Below, piece after piece: positions 1 to 9,400 of a stretch of 14,784 bases of DNA. A program made the position numbers and the translations under genes. The DNA comes from an uncultured Bacteroides sp. (GTDB taxonomy: Bacteria; Bacteroidota; Bacteroidia; Bacteroidales; Bacteroidaceae). The notes under the pieces are model-generated. The model was not told the DNA's origin and made no database searches. It saw only the letters and a list, made by a program, of their open reading frames with translations. Within the stretch, counting starts at the first letter, position 1, and each line of letters starts with the position of its first letter. The stretch is taken from positions 1-14,784 of the forward strand of contig USSR01000091.1 of NCBI GenBank assembly GCA_900557355.1, read 5' to 3'.

Positions 1-1362
1 GGATTTTATTCTGAGCCGGGTTACGTCTATACTATGCACATCAATAGTGTCGGCCTTATAAATTAATCCGGCCGCCGTCCCTACAGCTTCACCCGTTACT
101 AAAGCAGGAGGCATGACTCGTAAGCTACCATGAGCATAATGGTCAGTTGATATACACCGTCCAGCAACAAATACGTTCTTTAATCCGATAGGCAACAAGC
201 AACGTAGAGGAATACCATGTGATTCTCCTTTCCCATATTTCGGATATTTTGTCGCATCTTCCTTGTGTACGTCAATATAATAAGAATTACGCCCAATTCC
301 ATCCTCAAATTCCTTACGGTCCAGCCAATCCTCTAACGTGAAAGTATAATCACATTTTATTCGCCTACTTTCTCTTACCCCCATTAATGCTGCTGTCGCA
401 GCCAAGTAGGAAGAAGCAAACGTTTTCGGTTCATACTCAGCTAATCCTTCCTGAAATTGCCGTGCAATTTTTCTCCCAGTTATCATCGCAGATGAAAGAG
501 AAGCGGGATCAATACTATTAACCTTCACGTGCCCAGCATTAAAAGCCAGATATCCCGGTCCTGCATATTTATCATTAATATGATAATCTTTAATAAGATT
601 GTACTTACCAGATTCAATTATTTTAAAAATGGGACTATCTTTCTTACTGGATTGAACAGTCCCTATCAATGAAAATTCATAAGGATCAATATTTGATAAA
701 GCAAAACACAAAGAACCCTCTTGTACAGCCCCCTTATCATCTCCCATATCAAAGTCCGCTCCTGCCCAAGCTGCCAGATCCCCATCCCCCGTGCAATCAA
801 TGAATAACTTAGCCTTGTAAGCTGTTAGTCCTGCTTTGTTTGCAACAATAATAGCATCAACCATCTCCTTATTTTTCATTTCTACAGCTGCCATGTTAGA
901 AAAGAATAATACAGAAACTCCTTGTGACATAACTAAGTCATCATAAACCACTTTTAAATATTCTGTATTGATAGGAACCCAATCATAGCCTCTTGCATGA
1001 GGAACTCCTTTCTTAGCTTCCATAAAAACCTTTTCAGCAATTCCTTTATATATAATCTTCTCTTTATCCGTAAACGGACACCATGCATTCAAAAGACCGG
1101 AAGTTCCCATCCCTCCCAGCGCTCCGGTACTTTCAATAATTAGAACCTTAGCACCTTCACGGGCAGCAGCTGTCGCCGCTGCACATCCTGCAGGGCCACC
1201 ACCCACAACTATCACATCCCACTGATTATTTACTTTTATTCTATTCTTGTTTAAGACTGCACTTCCATCAGTAGCCTCCACCTCTGCATTTACAATACCT
1301 GGAAATGCCGCTGCCAGAGCAATCATTCCAGACTTCTTCAAAAAATCTCTTCGTTTGATCAT
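1..1362 (-). CDS. Exported FAD-dependent oxidoreductase, C-terminus cut by window edge
   Basis: My own translation gives an open frame of 454 codons from an ATG at 1362-1360 to base 1, with no stop, so the 3' end lies outside the window. Seen: an N-terminus with MIKRRDFLKKSG followed by a hydrophobic stretch, which fits a twin-arginine (Tat) leader; a Rossmann dinucleotide-binding motif GGGPAGC at about residues 54-60, with the acidic residue ending the second strand in VLIIES; and near the end AGRC (about 400-403), HGSLRVMP and GTAAG (about 428-432). These are hallmarks of the FAD_oxidored family often found beside glycan-degrading enzymes in Bacteroidota. The ending resembles the last part of the family, so probably only a few dozen residues or fewer are missing. 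It starts 94 bp after the acyltransferase gene and is probably co-transcribed. The substrate is unknown; oxidation of a sugar or sugar-derived product outside the cytoplasm is an inference. Confidence 0.9.
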   Translation of the reverse strand, partial: MIKRRDFLKKSGMIALAAAFPGIVNAEVEATDGSAVLNKNRIKVNNQWDVIVVGGGPAGCAAATAAAREGAKVLIIESTGALGGMGTSGLLNAWCPFTDKEKIIYKGIAEKVFMEAKKGVPHARGYDWVPINTEYLKVVYDDLVMSQGVSVLFFSNMAAVEMKNKEMVDAIIVANKAGLTAYKAKLFIDCTGDGDLAAWAGADFDMGDDKGAVQEGSLCFALSNIDPYEFSLIGTVQSSKKDSPIFKIIESGKYNLIKDYHINDKYAGPGYLAFNAGHVKVNSIDPASLSSAMITGRKIARQFQEGLAEYEPKTFASSYLAATAALMGVRESRRIKCDYTFTLEDWLDRKEFEDGIGRNSYYIDVHKEDATKYPKYGKGESHGIPLRCLLPIGLKNVFVAGRCISTDHYAHGSLRVMPPALVTGEAVGTAAGLIYKADTIDVHSIDVTRLRIKS

Positions 1363-1456
1363 ATTATACCACTCATTTATATTAATAACAATCTAATTTT
1401 CTACTCTCAATAATAACATCACCAATACCTTACCTCTTTAAACCACAATTCCAAAA

Positions 1457-2542
1457 TCAACCGACAATATATTTCCCATACTTCAAACATGAAATTATCT
1501 TGGTTATGATATAGCAAATGATATATGTAACCAGTGCCGTCACCAATATTGTAATAGCAGGTGACATTGTAGAATTGCACAAACCAAAGACATATGGCAG
1601 AATTAACATGTGCATAAGATACATACCATAGCTCATACACGAAATATCACGGATTATTTTATAAGCCTTACCCGTATAACTGATTTTCTTAATAAACATA
1701 AATGCCCCAAAACTCATTAAGACTGGAGCTATTGAAGTTGTTTGCCAGCTCAATTCCAACTGCTGTACAGTTTCAACTGTAAACGAACGCGTATAAAATG
1801 ACCAGACACAAAACAAATATCCTATTAAGAAACATGGAAGAGCCACATAAAGTGTCTTCTTCATAGACCAGTTTAAATACTTACGAATATAATGAGCCAT
1901 TATTACATATCCCACATATCCAGATACATAATGGAACAAAGGGAATGGGTTCCACCAGCATTCCCCGAAAATATCCCCGAATATCTCATGAGCATGCCAA
2001 AATAAGGTGGTAAATAACCAAAGAGCTAAGAAAAATTCCTCTTCACGCTGGCTGACCTGCTTCAACCATGAAGATAAAACCGGCATAATCAAATAAATAC
2101 CAAGAAGCATGTAAATAAACCACAAATGTGAAGCTCGCGGAATAAATTTGATGAAAATTTTCGACAGGTTATTTTTTACATCTATCATAGTATATTCTTC
2201 CCATAATATAGGAAGAACGGCATACATAACAAGCCATACAATAAAAGGAATGACAACCCGTATAAAGCGTTTACGGAAAAAAGTTTTAGTATCAGTTTTT
2301 AAAGGTACTAACAAATATGCAGAAGCAATAAGGAACAGTGGTACAGCCGGACGTACAAACCCATTGATTAAACATACGCTCCAACGCCCTGCCTCAGAGG
2401 GAAATGAAAAAGAATAATCATTCGAATAGATACACTCTGATGCATGTACTATCAATACCATTAAACAAGCAATAGCACGCAGCCAATCTAAAAAGATTAC
2501 GCGGTTGGTATTAATCTGTTGAAGGTTACCAGTTTCAATCAT
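1457..2542 (-). CDS. Membrane acyltransferase, acyltransferase-3 family (likely O-acyltransferase)
   Basis: This 361-residue protein is mostly hydrophobic, with about ten predicted membrane segments and no cleavable signal peptide. The first helix carries the family signature: FLDWLRAIACL leading into VLIVHA, with Arg22 and His33 forming the R-X10-H pair conserved in acyltransferase-3 proteins. SHLWFIYMLLGIY lies at about 138-150, and SYGMYLMHML near 304-313 matches the conserved C-terminal helix. Known members move acetyl or other acyl groups across or at the inner membrane onto sugars of O-antigens, exopolysaccharides or other acceptors. It starts 52 bp after the GH92 lipoprotein gene, in the same direction, so it is probably part of the operon. 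A synthetic or modifying enzyme is unusual inside a catabolic locus. The acceptor and the acyl donor cannot be told from sequence. The start was chosen because ATG at 2542-2540 gives the expected short cytoplasmic lead before helix 1. Confidence 0.9.
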   Translation of the reverse strand: MIETGNLQQINTNRVIFLDWLRAIACLMVLIVHASECIYSNDYSFSFPSEAGRWSVCLINGFVRPAVPLFLIASAYLLVPLKTDTKTFFRKRFIRVVIPFIVWLVMYAVLPILWEEYTMIDVKNNLSKIFIKFIPRASHLWFIYMLLGIYLIMPVLSSWLKQVSQREEEFFLALWLFTTLFWHAHEIFGDIFGECWWNPFPLFHYVSGYVGYVIMAHYIRKYLNWSMKKTLYVALPCFLIGYLFCVWSFYTRSFTVETVQQLELSWQTTSIAPVLMSFGAFMFIKKISYTGKAYKIIRDISCMSYGMYLMHMLILPYVFGLCNSTMSPAITILVTALVTYIICYIITKIISCLKYGKYIVG

Positions 2543-2594
2543 AAATATTATATTAAATTTATATTGCTTAATATTAAAATTATCAATGCTATGT

Positions 2595-4865
2595 TTAAAG
2601 AGAAATTAGTTTATTGACTGATTCCCCAGAGGGAGGTACATCTTTTATCCCCCAGCTTTCATTAGCTTTATCTCCCATAACCAGTACAAGTCTGCCTCCA
2701 TTTTTAATATCATCATGGCTAAACCAAGATTTATTCCATTCTTTTCCATTTAATATTGCCGATTGTATATACTTATTTTCTCTTGAGCAGTTTCTTGCTT
2801 CAATTTCAAAAAAAGTACCGTTACCAAGATCCATTTTTATATATTCAAATAATGGACTCCCAATATTATAAATAGGTATGCCAGGTGTTACTGGATAAAA
2901 TCCCATTGCAGAAAAAACAACAAAAGCCGTCATACCTCCTCCATCTTCATCTCCCGGAACTCCCATCAAATCGTTTCGAAACCACTGGTCTAGTAATCTC
3001 CTAATCCTTTTTTGAGTTTTCCACGGCTCTCCAGCATAATTATATAAATAAGGAATATGCAAAGAGGGCTCATTCGCCATTGAAAATTGCCCTACATTAC
3101 CTGTATGATCCGGCAATTGTGAATAAAAAGTATATTTGTTCTTACCAAGTGGTTCACGGAATGTCTGATCAAGATTCTGTATAAACTTTTGAGGTGACCC
3201 CATTAATGTAATTAAGTCAGCAATATTATGAGGTACATCCCAACGGTAAGTCCAGCCATTATTCTCTGCGTAATAATTCCGCGCACCTTGTCCACCTGAG
3301 TAGCGATAATCAAAAGGTTCAATAAACTTTCCATCTTTATCTTTAGGATGGAAAAATGCAGTCTCAGAATTATAGATATTGCGATAATTAGATGAACGCT
3401 TCAAGAAATAATTATAATCTTGTACCTTCCCCAACTCCTTTGCTATCTGCGACAAACACCAATCGTCATAGCAAGTACCAAGAGTAACAGCAATTGGTTG
3501 CCTTTTTTCATGGGAATGAACTGCTTTTACATATTCTTCTTCATCAGGCCGCAAAGCCGGGAAATAGCCTCTTTCCTGATAAAATAGATCCAACTCCGTA
3601 TTAGGTATACATTTCCAAGGCAGTAAGCTTTTCTCTGTCAACGTTGCTTTGCATGCATTGTAAGCCGCATCCAGATCGAAACCACGCAAACCTTTATAAT
3701 AAGCATCGCAAATTACCGCAACAGAATGATTGCCATTCATCCGATGACTGTCCCCAGTTACTTCAGGGAAAGTGGGCATCCAACCTTCTTTTGACTGTTG
3801 AGCCATACGCAAATATGAATTTATCATGTGTACTTCCATTTCAGGCTCAATTAAGATACGCAAGGGATGGGTCGCCCGATAGGTATCCCAAATCCAATCA
3901 TCGGTATAAAAAGGGATGCCATTATCATCGTGCACCTGACCATCGAAAGCACTGTAATATTTGCCGTCTTCGGATATATTAATCATGCGTTCGTAAGTAC
4001 GGTAAAGTGAAGTATAAAAGACCACCTTGTCGCTCTCGGAACCTCCCCCCACTTCTATTTTTCCCAGAGTTTCATTCCAAATATCTTTACCAATTTGTGC
4101 TAAATCATCTACCTTGTAGGTATTGATTTCTCTCTCAAGATTCTCTTGTGCTTGTTCTTCGCTTATAAACGAAATACCGTATCTAACATTCACTACTTTT
4201 GAAGAAAATCCTAATACAATAGCTTCATTCTGCCCCTCAGCTGATGTCCGATTGTAATGGATTTCATTATTTATTATAGCTCCGGAGTTGACTATAGGTT
4301 GTTCCGCTTCCAAATACAGATAAACTTTTGTGGGTCCATTCCCTATCGTTTCATATCCGGAGACACCACACCCTGTTGTCTTTAGTTTTCCATTCCGACT
4401 ATTAATAATGAGCTGATTAGTTTCACCATTAGCAAACTTTAAATTATAAAGTGCAGATTGATGGGAAGGGGCAAAATCTACTTCCACTTTCGCTTCATCC
4501 AGATGAACCGAGTAGCGGTAGGGGGTGATTCTTTCATTATCGTACGTATAATTGATTATAGGAGAAAATACATCTGACTGTTCACTCTTAGGGCTAATAC
4601 TGAAAGCAGAACGTCCACGATGGCTGGTTACTATTATCGGCAACCCAGAAATATAATCCGTTGTATATTCTCTCCTTTCGGGATAAACCCGAAGCATGCT
4701 GTTAGGCAAATGAACAGTTGGGAAAGTAGGTACCAACAAATGGCTGATATTCCCTATATATGGATTAACATAATCTATGGGAGTCTTGTTTACAATAACT
4801 TTATTACAAGATGATAGTATGGCCATGATTAAAACAGCCATCAGTAATAATACATACTTTTTCAT
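2595..4865 (-). CDS. Lipoprotein GH92 alpha-mannosidase
   Basis: This 756-residue protein has a lipoprotein signal peptide ending in the lipobox LSSC (Cys20), so it is membrane-anchored in the periplasm or at the cell surface. Seen: the opening IDYVNPYIGNISHL; DTYRATHPL at about 327-335; MNGNHSVAVICDAYYKG at about 376-392; YYAENNGWTYRWDVPHN at about 531-547; and GDEDGGGM followed by FSAMGFYPV near 638-659. These are GH92 landmarks; the family hydrolyses alpha-mannosides with inversion and needs calcium. Glu534 is the expected general acid, and Asp639 and Asp641 sit where the characterised member BT3990 has its acid-base aspartates (from memory of that work). The N-terminal region lacks the GWDWCSGY and HLSGTG signature of the other GH92 here, so it belongs to a separate branch. 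The length is normal for the family. It lies 189 bp after the GH30 gene, and that gap holds a long inverted repeat. The linkage specificity is not readable. Confidence 0.95.
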   Translation of the reverse strand: MKKYVLLLMAVLIMAILSSCNKVIVNKTPIDYVNPYIGNISHLLVPTFPTVHLPNSMLRVYPERREYTTDYISGLPIIVTSHRGRSAFSISPKSEQSDVFSPIINYTYDNERITPYRYSVHLDEAKVEVDFAPSHQSALYNLKFANGETNQLIINSRNGKLKTTGCGVSGYETIGNGPTKVYLYLEAEQPIVNSGAIINNEIHYNRTSAEGQNEAIVLGFSSKVVNVRYGISFISEEQAQENLEREINTYKVDDLAQIGKDIWNETLGKIEVGGGSESDKVVFYTSLYRTYERMINISEDGKYYSAFDGQVHDDNGIPFYTDDWIWDTYRATHPLRILIEPEMEVHMINSYLRMAQQSKEGWMPTFPEVTGDSHRMNGNHSVAVICDAYYKGLRGFDLDAAYNACKATLTEKSLLPWKCIPNTELDLFYQERGYFPALRPDEEEYVKAVHSHEKRQPIAVTLGTCYDDWCLSQIAKELGKVQDYNYFLKRSSNYRNIYNSETAFFHPKDKDGKFIEPFDYRYSGGQGARNYYAENNGWTYRWDVPHNIADLITLMGSPQKFIQNLDQTFREPLGKNKYTFYSQLPDHTGNVGQFSMANEPSLHIPYLYNYAGEPWKTQKRIRRLLDQWFRNDLMGVPGDEDGGGMTAFVVFSAMGFYPVTPGIPIYNIGSPLFEYIKMDLGNGTFFEIEARNCSRENKYIQSAILNGKEWNKSWFSHDDIKNGGRLVLVMGDKANESWGIKDVPPSGESVNKLISL

Positions 4866-4922
4866 GCTTATATATTTAAAAGAGGTTATATAGGATAATG
4901 CTCTCTGCAGTAAAGAAAATAT

Positions 4923-5026
4923 AACTAATGTATACCCTGAAATGAGAGAATAACAACATACAGTTCATATCATAAAACGTGTCTCATACTGTATAGTTGC
5001 ACCATTTCAGGGTACACCATTAAGTT
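4923..5026 (-). repeat. Long imperfect inverted repeat / RNA hairpin between GH30 and GH92 genes
   Basis: The outer arms are 4923-4944 (core GTATACCCTGAAATG, 4930-4944) and 5003-5026 (core CATTTCAGGGTACAC, 5003-5017); they continue outward through AACTAAT against ATTAAGTT with single-base bulges. A second nested pair is CAACATACAGT (4954-4964) against ACTGTATAGTTG (4988-4999), with one bulge and a 23-nt loop. The single core mismatch is A against C on the plus strand but becomes a G-U wobble in minus-strand RNA, which is the sense of the operon. The structure starts 28 nt after the GH30 stop and ends 57 nt before the GH92 start codon. It may act as an intercistronic stabiliser or attenuator, or be the remnant of a small mobile repeat. 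No U-run follows it, so it is not a textbook terminator. Confidence 0.7.
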
Positions 5027-5079
5027 ATCATTTAATAGTATTTTACAAATCATTTTAAAATTTGATAGTATTAAATGAT
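5027..5079 (-). repeat. AT-rich inverted repeat spanning the GH30 stop codon
   Basis: ATCATTTAATAGTA (5027-5040) is matched by TAGTATTAAATGAT (5066-5079) in inverted orientation, 13 of 14 positions. The GH30 stop codon (5057-5055) lies in the 25-nt loop. The stem is almost all A-T pairs and abuts the larger repeat at 4923-5026. It could help form the 3' end of the GH30 message, but low complexity makes a chance match possible. Confidence 0.35.
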
Positions 5080-6464
5080 TTTGCCTCCACTTTCAGACTT
5101 ATCATTTTATCTTTATACCCGATATTCATTTCTTTATCAGTTTCTTCTTGATTCACTATCACAACTACTATCTGCCCATCAGGATTTTGAAATGCCAAAT
5201 GATCAGTTCTTTCGTTTGTTATCAATCTGTACGCACCCGGCAATACATATTTGCTTATATGCTTCATGATATAGTATTCAGGGTTGTACTTTACCTCTTT
5301 GGTTTCTTTATCAATTGTTATGAGTGAATTTTGCCTCCAGCCCCAAGGACTTACTCCCGTTTGGTCAAGTATGAGGTTCCAATAGGCATAAACGCTGGCA
5401 CCGTTAGTAAGATATTGATGCATGAGACTCCATGTGTATTCTGCCTGACTCCAAATATTGGCTCCGTTACCACATTCTGACTCGGTTTGTACATATTTCA
5501 AATGTGGATATTCTTTGCTGATAATTGGTATAGCCTTTTTACCAGACCATTGAAAGCCGACACCTTTTATATATTTAGCAGCTTTTTCATTGTTGAGCGC
5601 AGTTCTTACGTAATCAGCTATACTGGTATTTACAGTGCCAAAATAGATATCGGTCTTTATACCATCTTCTTCGAATTTAGGTCCAAGATAATCGCTAATG
5701 AAGAATGCAAGGTCTTCAGATCTCCATTTACAACTGGGGAACACCTGATTAGAGCATGGTTCGTTTTGTGGATAAACAGCGGAAATTGTAACTCCCTCTT
5801 TCTCGTAAGCCCGAATGAACTTAGAGAAATACAAAGCATAAGCTTTCAAATAGCCGTCGAGCATTCTAAAGCCTGTAGCATCTTTAGTATTATTTCTTTC
5901 TGCAGGTAAGCCGTTGAATCCTTTTGTACTAACCGTACTGGCATAGTGGTTATTAGTCTTCATCCAAGCTGGGGGAGACCAAGGAGAAGCAAAGATGTGC
6001 ATTCCGGGATTTTCCTTTTGTGCAGCTTTGATGAATCGTAAAAGGATATGACGATCACGAGCAATGCTAAAATTATCCATTGCAAAATCATCGGCCACAT
6101 CATTGAATGAGTAAAAGTTCATTCCGAAATCGCTAGCCCCCATAGGCATACGATTGTAGTTAAAGTTAGCTTCCTGCGGGTTGAAAAGATTGTAAATAAC
6201 CTTGTTGCGTTCTGTCTCTGAAAGCTCCATAAGGGCATCCCAGCCAAGTTCACTGAAACAACCGCCGAAGCCGTCTATCACTTGCGCTTTTTCACCGGTA
6301 ATAGTAATATCGAACTGGGTACCAGCTAAGGCTTTTTCCAGTTTCACCTTGTTGGACGTTTGCCAACGATTGTTGTCAGTAGTCGAAACCCACTCTACAC
6401 GTTGCGCACTGAGTGCGGCAACAAAAGAAAAGCTAATAAATAATGCTTTAATTCTGTAATTCAT
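5055..6464 (-). CDS. Secreted GH30 family beta-glycosidase
   Basis: This 469-residue protein has a type I signal peptide (cleavage likely after ALSA, residue 20) and no lipobox, so it is periplasmic or secreted. A TIM barrel runs from about residue 60 to 400, with VIDGFGGCFSELGWDAL near 62-78, FASPWSPPAWMKT near 158-170, the acid/base Glu235 in YPQNEP and the nucleophile Glu328 in VQTESECG. A beta-sandwich side domain fills the last 65 residues or so. This is the retaining GH30 layout of the glucosylceramidase / beta-1,6-glucanase type (subfamilies 1 and 3); exact subfamily and linkage are not certain. Its start lies 11 bp after the stop of the large GH92 fusion, which suggests translational coupling and joint action on the same glycan. 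Length is normal and both catalytic residues are present. Confidence 0.95.
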   Translation of the reverse strand: MNYRIKALFISFSFVAALSAQRVEWVSTTDNNRWQTSNKVKLEKALAGTQFDITITGEKAQVIDGFGGCFSELGWDALMELSETERNKVIYNLFNPQEANFNYNRMPMGASDFGMNFYSFNDVADDFAMDNFSIARDRHILLRFIKAAQKENPGMHIFASPWSPPAWMKTNNHYASTVSTKGFNGLPAERNNTKDATGFRMLDGYLKAYALYFSKFIRAYEKEGVTISAVYPQNEPCSNQVFPSCKWRSEDLAFFISDYLGPKFEEDGIKTDIYFGTVNTSIADYVRTALNNEKAAKYIKGVGFQWSGKKAIPIISKEYPHLKYVQTESECGNGANIWSQAEYTWSLMHQYLTNGASVYAYWNLILDQTGVSPWGWRQNSLITIDKETKEVKYNPEYYIMKHISKYVLPGAYRLITNERTDHLAFQNPDGQIVVVIVNQEETDKEMNIGYKDKMISLKVEAKSFNTIKF

Positions 6465-6475
6465 AATTTTAATTT

Positions 6476-9400
6476 TTAGTTAATACACTCCGATCTATTT
6501 ATTAATAGTTTATTATCTTTTTGTTTTAATGCAGTAACGCAATTGGTTCTGATTCCCTTTCTACTATTATTCTGTGAGAGGTTGCTCTGTATTTCTACAG
6601 TGTTGCATCCCCTATATAGTGCATCTATATTGATACCGTCTTCATCATTGCCTTCTGTTAGATTGTTATTGATAGAGATATTTTCACTGTCGACACAATA
6701 AATACCTGAGAGCTTATTGCGGCACATTTCATTGTTTGAAACGGTTATCTTTTTGCAAAATGATATGCTGATACCATTACCCCAGGGTGAAGAACAGAAT
6801 CGACTGTTAGTAACTGAACCATTGGTGACATACGATAAATTCAAGTTATGGTGAAATCCGGAACCGGGTACAACAGCGGCACCGTTATCTGTGAAATTAC
6901 AACGGTTTATCTTGATACCTGAACCTCCTACTATGAGCATACCATTTTTGGTGAAATTTTGCAAGGTAACATTCTCAAATGTAAGGTTCTCAATTCGTCC
7001 ACCGTTTTCGGAACGTATCATAATCCCCTCGCGGCTGGGAGCAAGCATATATAAACGTAACCGACGATCGTGATTGGGGTCACTATTTTCTTTTACGTTT
7101 ATGGCACCTTCTATCAATACATCACGCAAAGTAAAATTACTGATGTTGTCTTCGGCATTTATGATTGTTGCTGTCCTCATCTCAGGACTAAGATATAACA
7201 CGGACTGCTTGTCATAGCCACATAAAGTTATTCCACTGTAGATTTTGAGTGGAGCTTTCAATATGTGCACACCTTTTTCGAGGACAATACATTTTCCAGA
7301 ACCTCTGTGTCTATCGATAACATCTTGTACGGACTCTCCAGGATTTACCCGGATTGAACCGGAAGGTATATCACGAGTAGGAGCATTGAGTGCTCCGATT
7401 TCAGTAGGCTTCAGGAAATCGAGCACAGGCAGTGTTTTCATCATCTGCCTACTTTTGACCGGATGGTATTTTAATCCGGTTAAAGTACCTATAGAAAAGG
7501 CTGGATGCACATGTTTCTGTATAAATTGTTTAGTATAAGGGAGCTCGGTTCCCTTTACATTGATATAATAATCATAAATAGATTGATAAATATCTTTTAT
7601 AGTATCCATCCTGCTTGTAGAAAGAGTGCCATAAATATCAATATCATTACCCAGCATCACTTTAGCGGTAAATTCATAAGCATAGGCTAGTCTATCCTGT
7701 GCTACACCGTAAAGATCTATGCCTTGAGTACGGGCTGTTTGAGCTGCTTTTTCAAACTCACCTATGCCAAGTTGCGCATGATCCCAGTCGCGAATAGCTT
7801 CCTGCGATTGTCCCCCGGGATAGATGTACTTTGTGATTCCTGAATTTCCAGGTCCCCAAAGGTAACGGTCAATAGCTTTATTGAATATTTCACAGTTATC
7901 GGTGTAAACTGCTATGCATAACATAGTGCTTATCATTGATGCATCCCAGTTGCCATTAGCTTCGGTAAAGAAATCTTTAATAGTTGGGTATAAGATTGTT
8001 AATACCATCTTTTCAAATTGTGCCATATCCCGCTCGCTCCAACCAGCATCTGAGTATTTCAATATTTCAGCAGCATTCAAAAAATAATATCCCCACAAAC
8101 CTACATTCAATTTGGCATTGTTAGCATCAAAACTATGCAACTTATACGCCCAGGCATTAAGTATCTCAATTGCCTTATCAGCGTATACTTGGTCTTTTGT
8201 TATATACCATACCAAAGAATGCTTATAAGCAGCCATAGCACTTTGATAAAACTCTTTACCTCCAAAACTGTTTACCCCATAAGCATCTTCAGAAACAAAA
8301 GCAATAGGACAAGGAACAAAGTTGAGAGAAGTCTGTTTTTTCAGATCGTTAAAAGCTGTTTTCCAAGGCTCATTACCTTGCAATACATTTGTCCGCATAA
8401 ATTCAAGATCTTCATAACTTTGAGCCATTCCTGGATGTACAAAAGGTTTTGATGCATATATACTTATAGTCCGATTCTGCGGACGACTCATTTGTTTACT
8501 TCCAAAATCATAATTTGGTACACCTCCCATTCTGATTATAAGTTTCCCTCCTTGCATGATATCCTGATGCGTGATGTAAGTAAGGTCATATTCCTTTCCA
8601 TTTAGCTCCGCACTCTGTATATAGATATTTTCGGGTGAATTATTAACAGCTTCTATCATGAACTTTTTACCATTTTCGTGATTAATAGTAACTTTATCAA
8701 ATAACGGGCTGCCAAGTACATATTGACCGGATGCTGTAAATACTGGATAAAAGCCCAGCGAAGACATTATATACCAAGCCGACATTTGCCCGCAGTCTTC
8801 GTTACCAATAATTCCGTCGGGCCGGTCATGATAGAAATTTTTCAATATATAGCGAGTGAGACGCGCGGTTTTCCATTGCTGCCCGACATAAGCATATAGG
8901 TAGGCAATATGGTGACTGGGCTCATTACCATGTGCATATTGGCCGATACATCCTGTGAGGTCAAGCAAAATGTCTTCATCATTCCCCGAATCAAGAGAGA
9001 AGAAAGTATTCAGTTTGTCTGCAAAAGCTTTCTCTCCGCCAAGAAGTTCGATAAGTCCTTCTACATCTTGTGGAACAAGCCAGAGATATTGCCAAGGATT
9101 TCCTTCGGCGTAATCTGTAGCCCAAGGCTTTTTAGATTTTATAGGATGAAAGACGGGGTTCCAACTACCATCGGACATTCTCCCACGAAAGAATCCTACT
9201 TCCTGATCATAATAAAGTTTATAATTGCGGGCTCGTTTGCTGAAATATTCATAATCTTCGACCTTATTCATCGCTTTTGCCATCAGAGCAATACTCGCAG
9301 TACCTATGGCATATTCAAGCGCAGTGGCAACAGGACGGTTCTTCATCACATCCGAGGGTATTGCTTTGAAATCCCGGTCAAAATCCATTCCACGTACATC

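Noticed and set aside
1419..1640. Minus-strand frame of 73 codons overlapping the acyltransferase 3' end
   Set aside because: It is an alternative frame of the last membrane helices of the acyltransferase and has no independent support.
2543..2594. Separate promoter for the acyltransferase
   Set aside because: The 52-bp spacer is AT-rich but has no TAnnTTTG element on the minus strand, so read-through from the GH92 gene is simpler.
4923..5026. Miniature transposable element with target-site duplication
   Set aside because: I looked for matching direct repeats just outside the arms and found none; the flanks continue the inverted symmetry instead, so an insertion is not supported from this window alone.
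5487..5909. Plus-strand frame of 140 codons
   Set aside because: Antisense to the GH30 catalytic barrel, with no family features; treated as a shadow frame.
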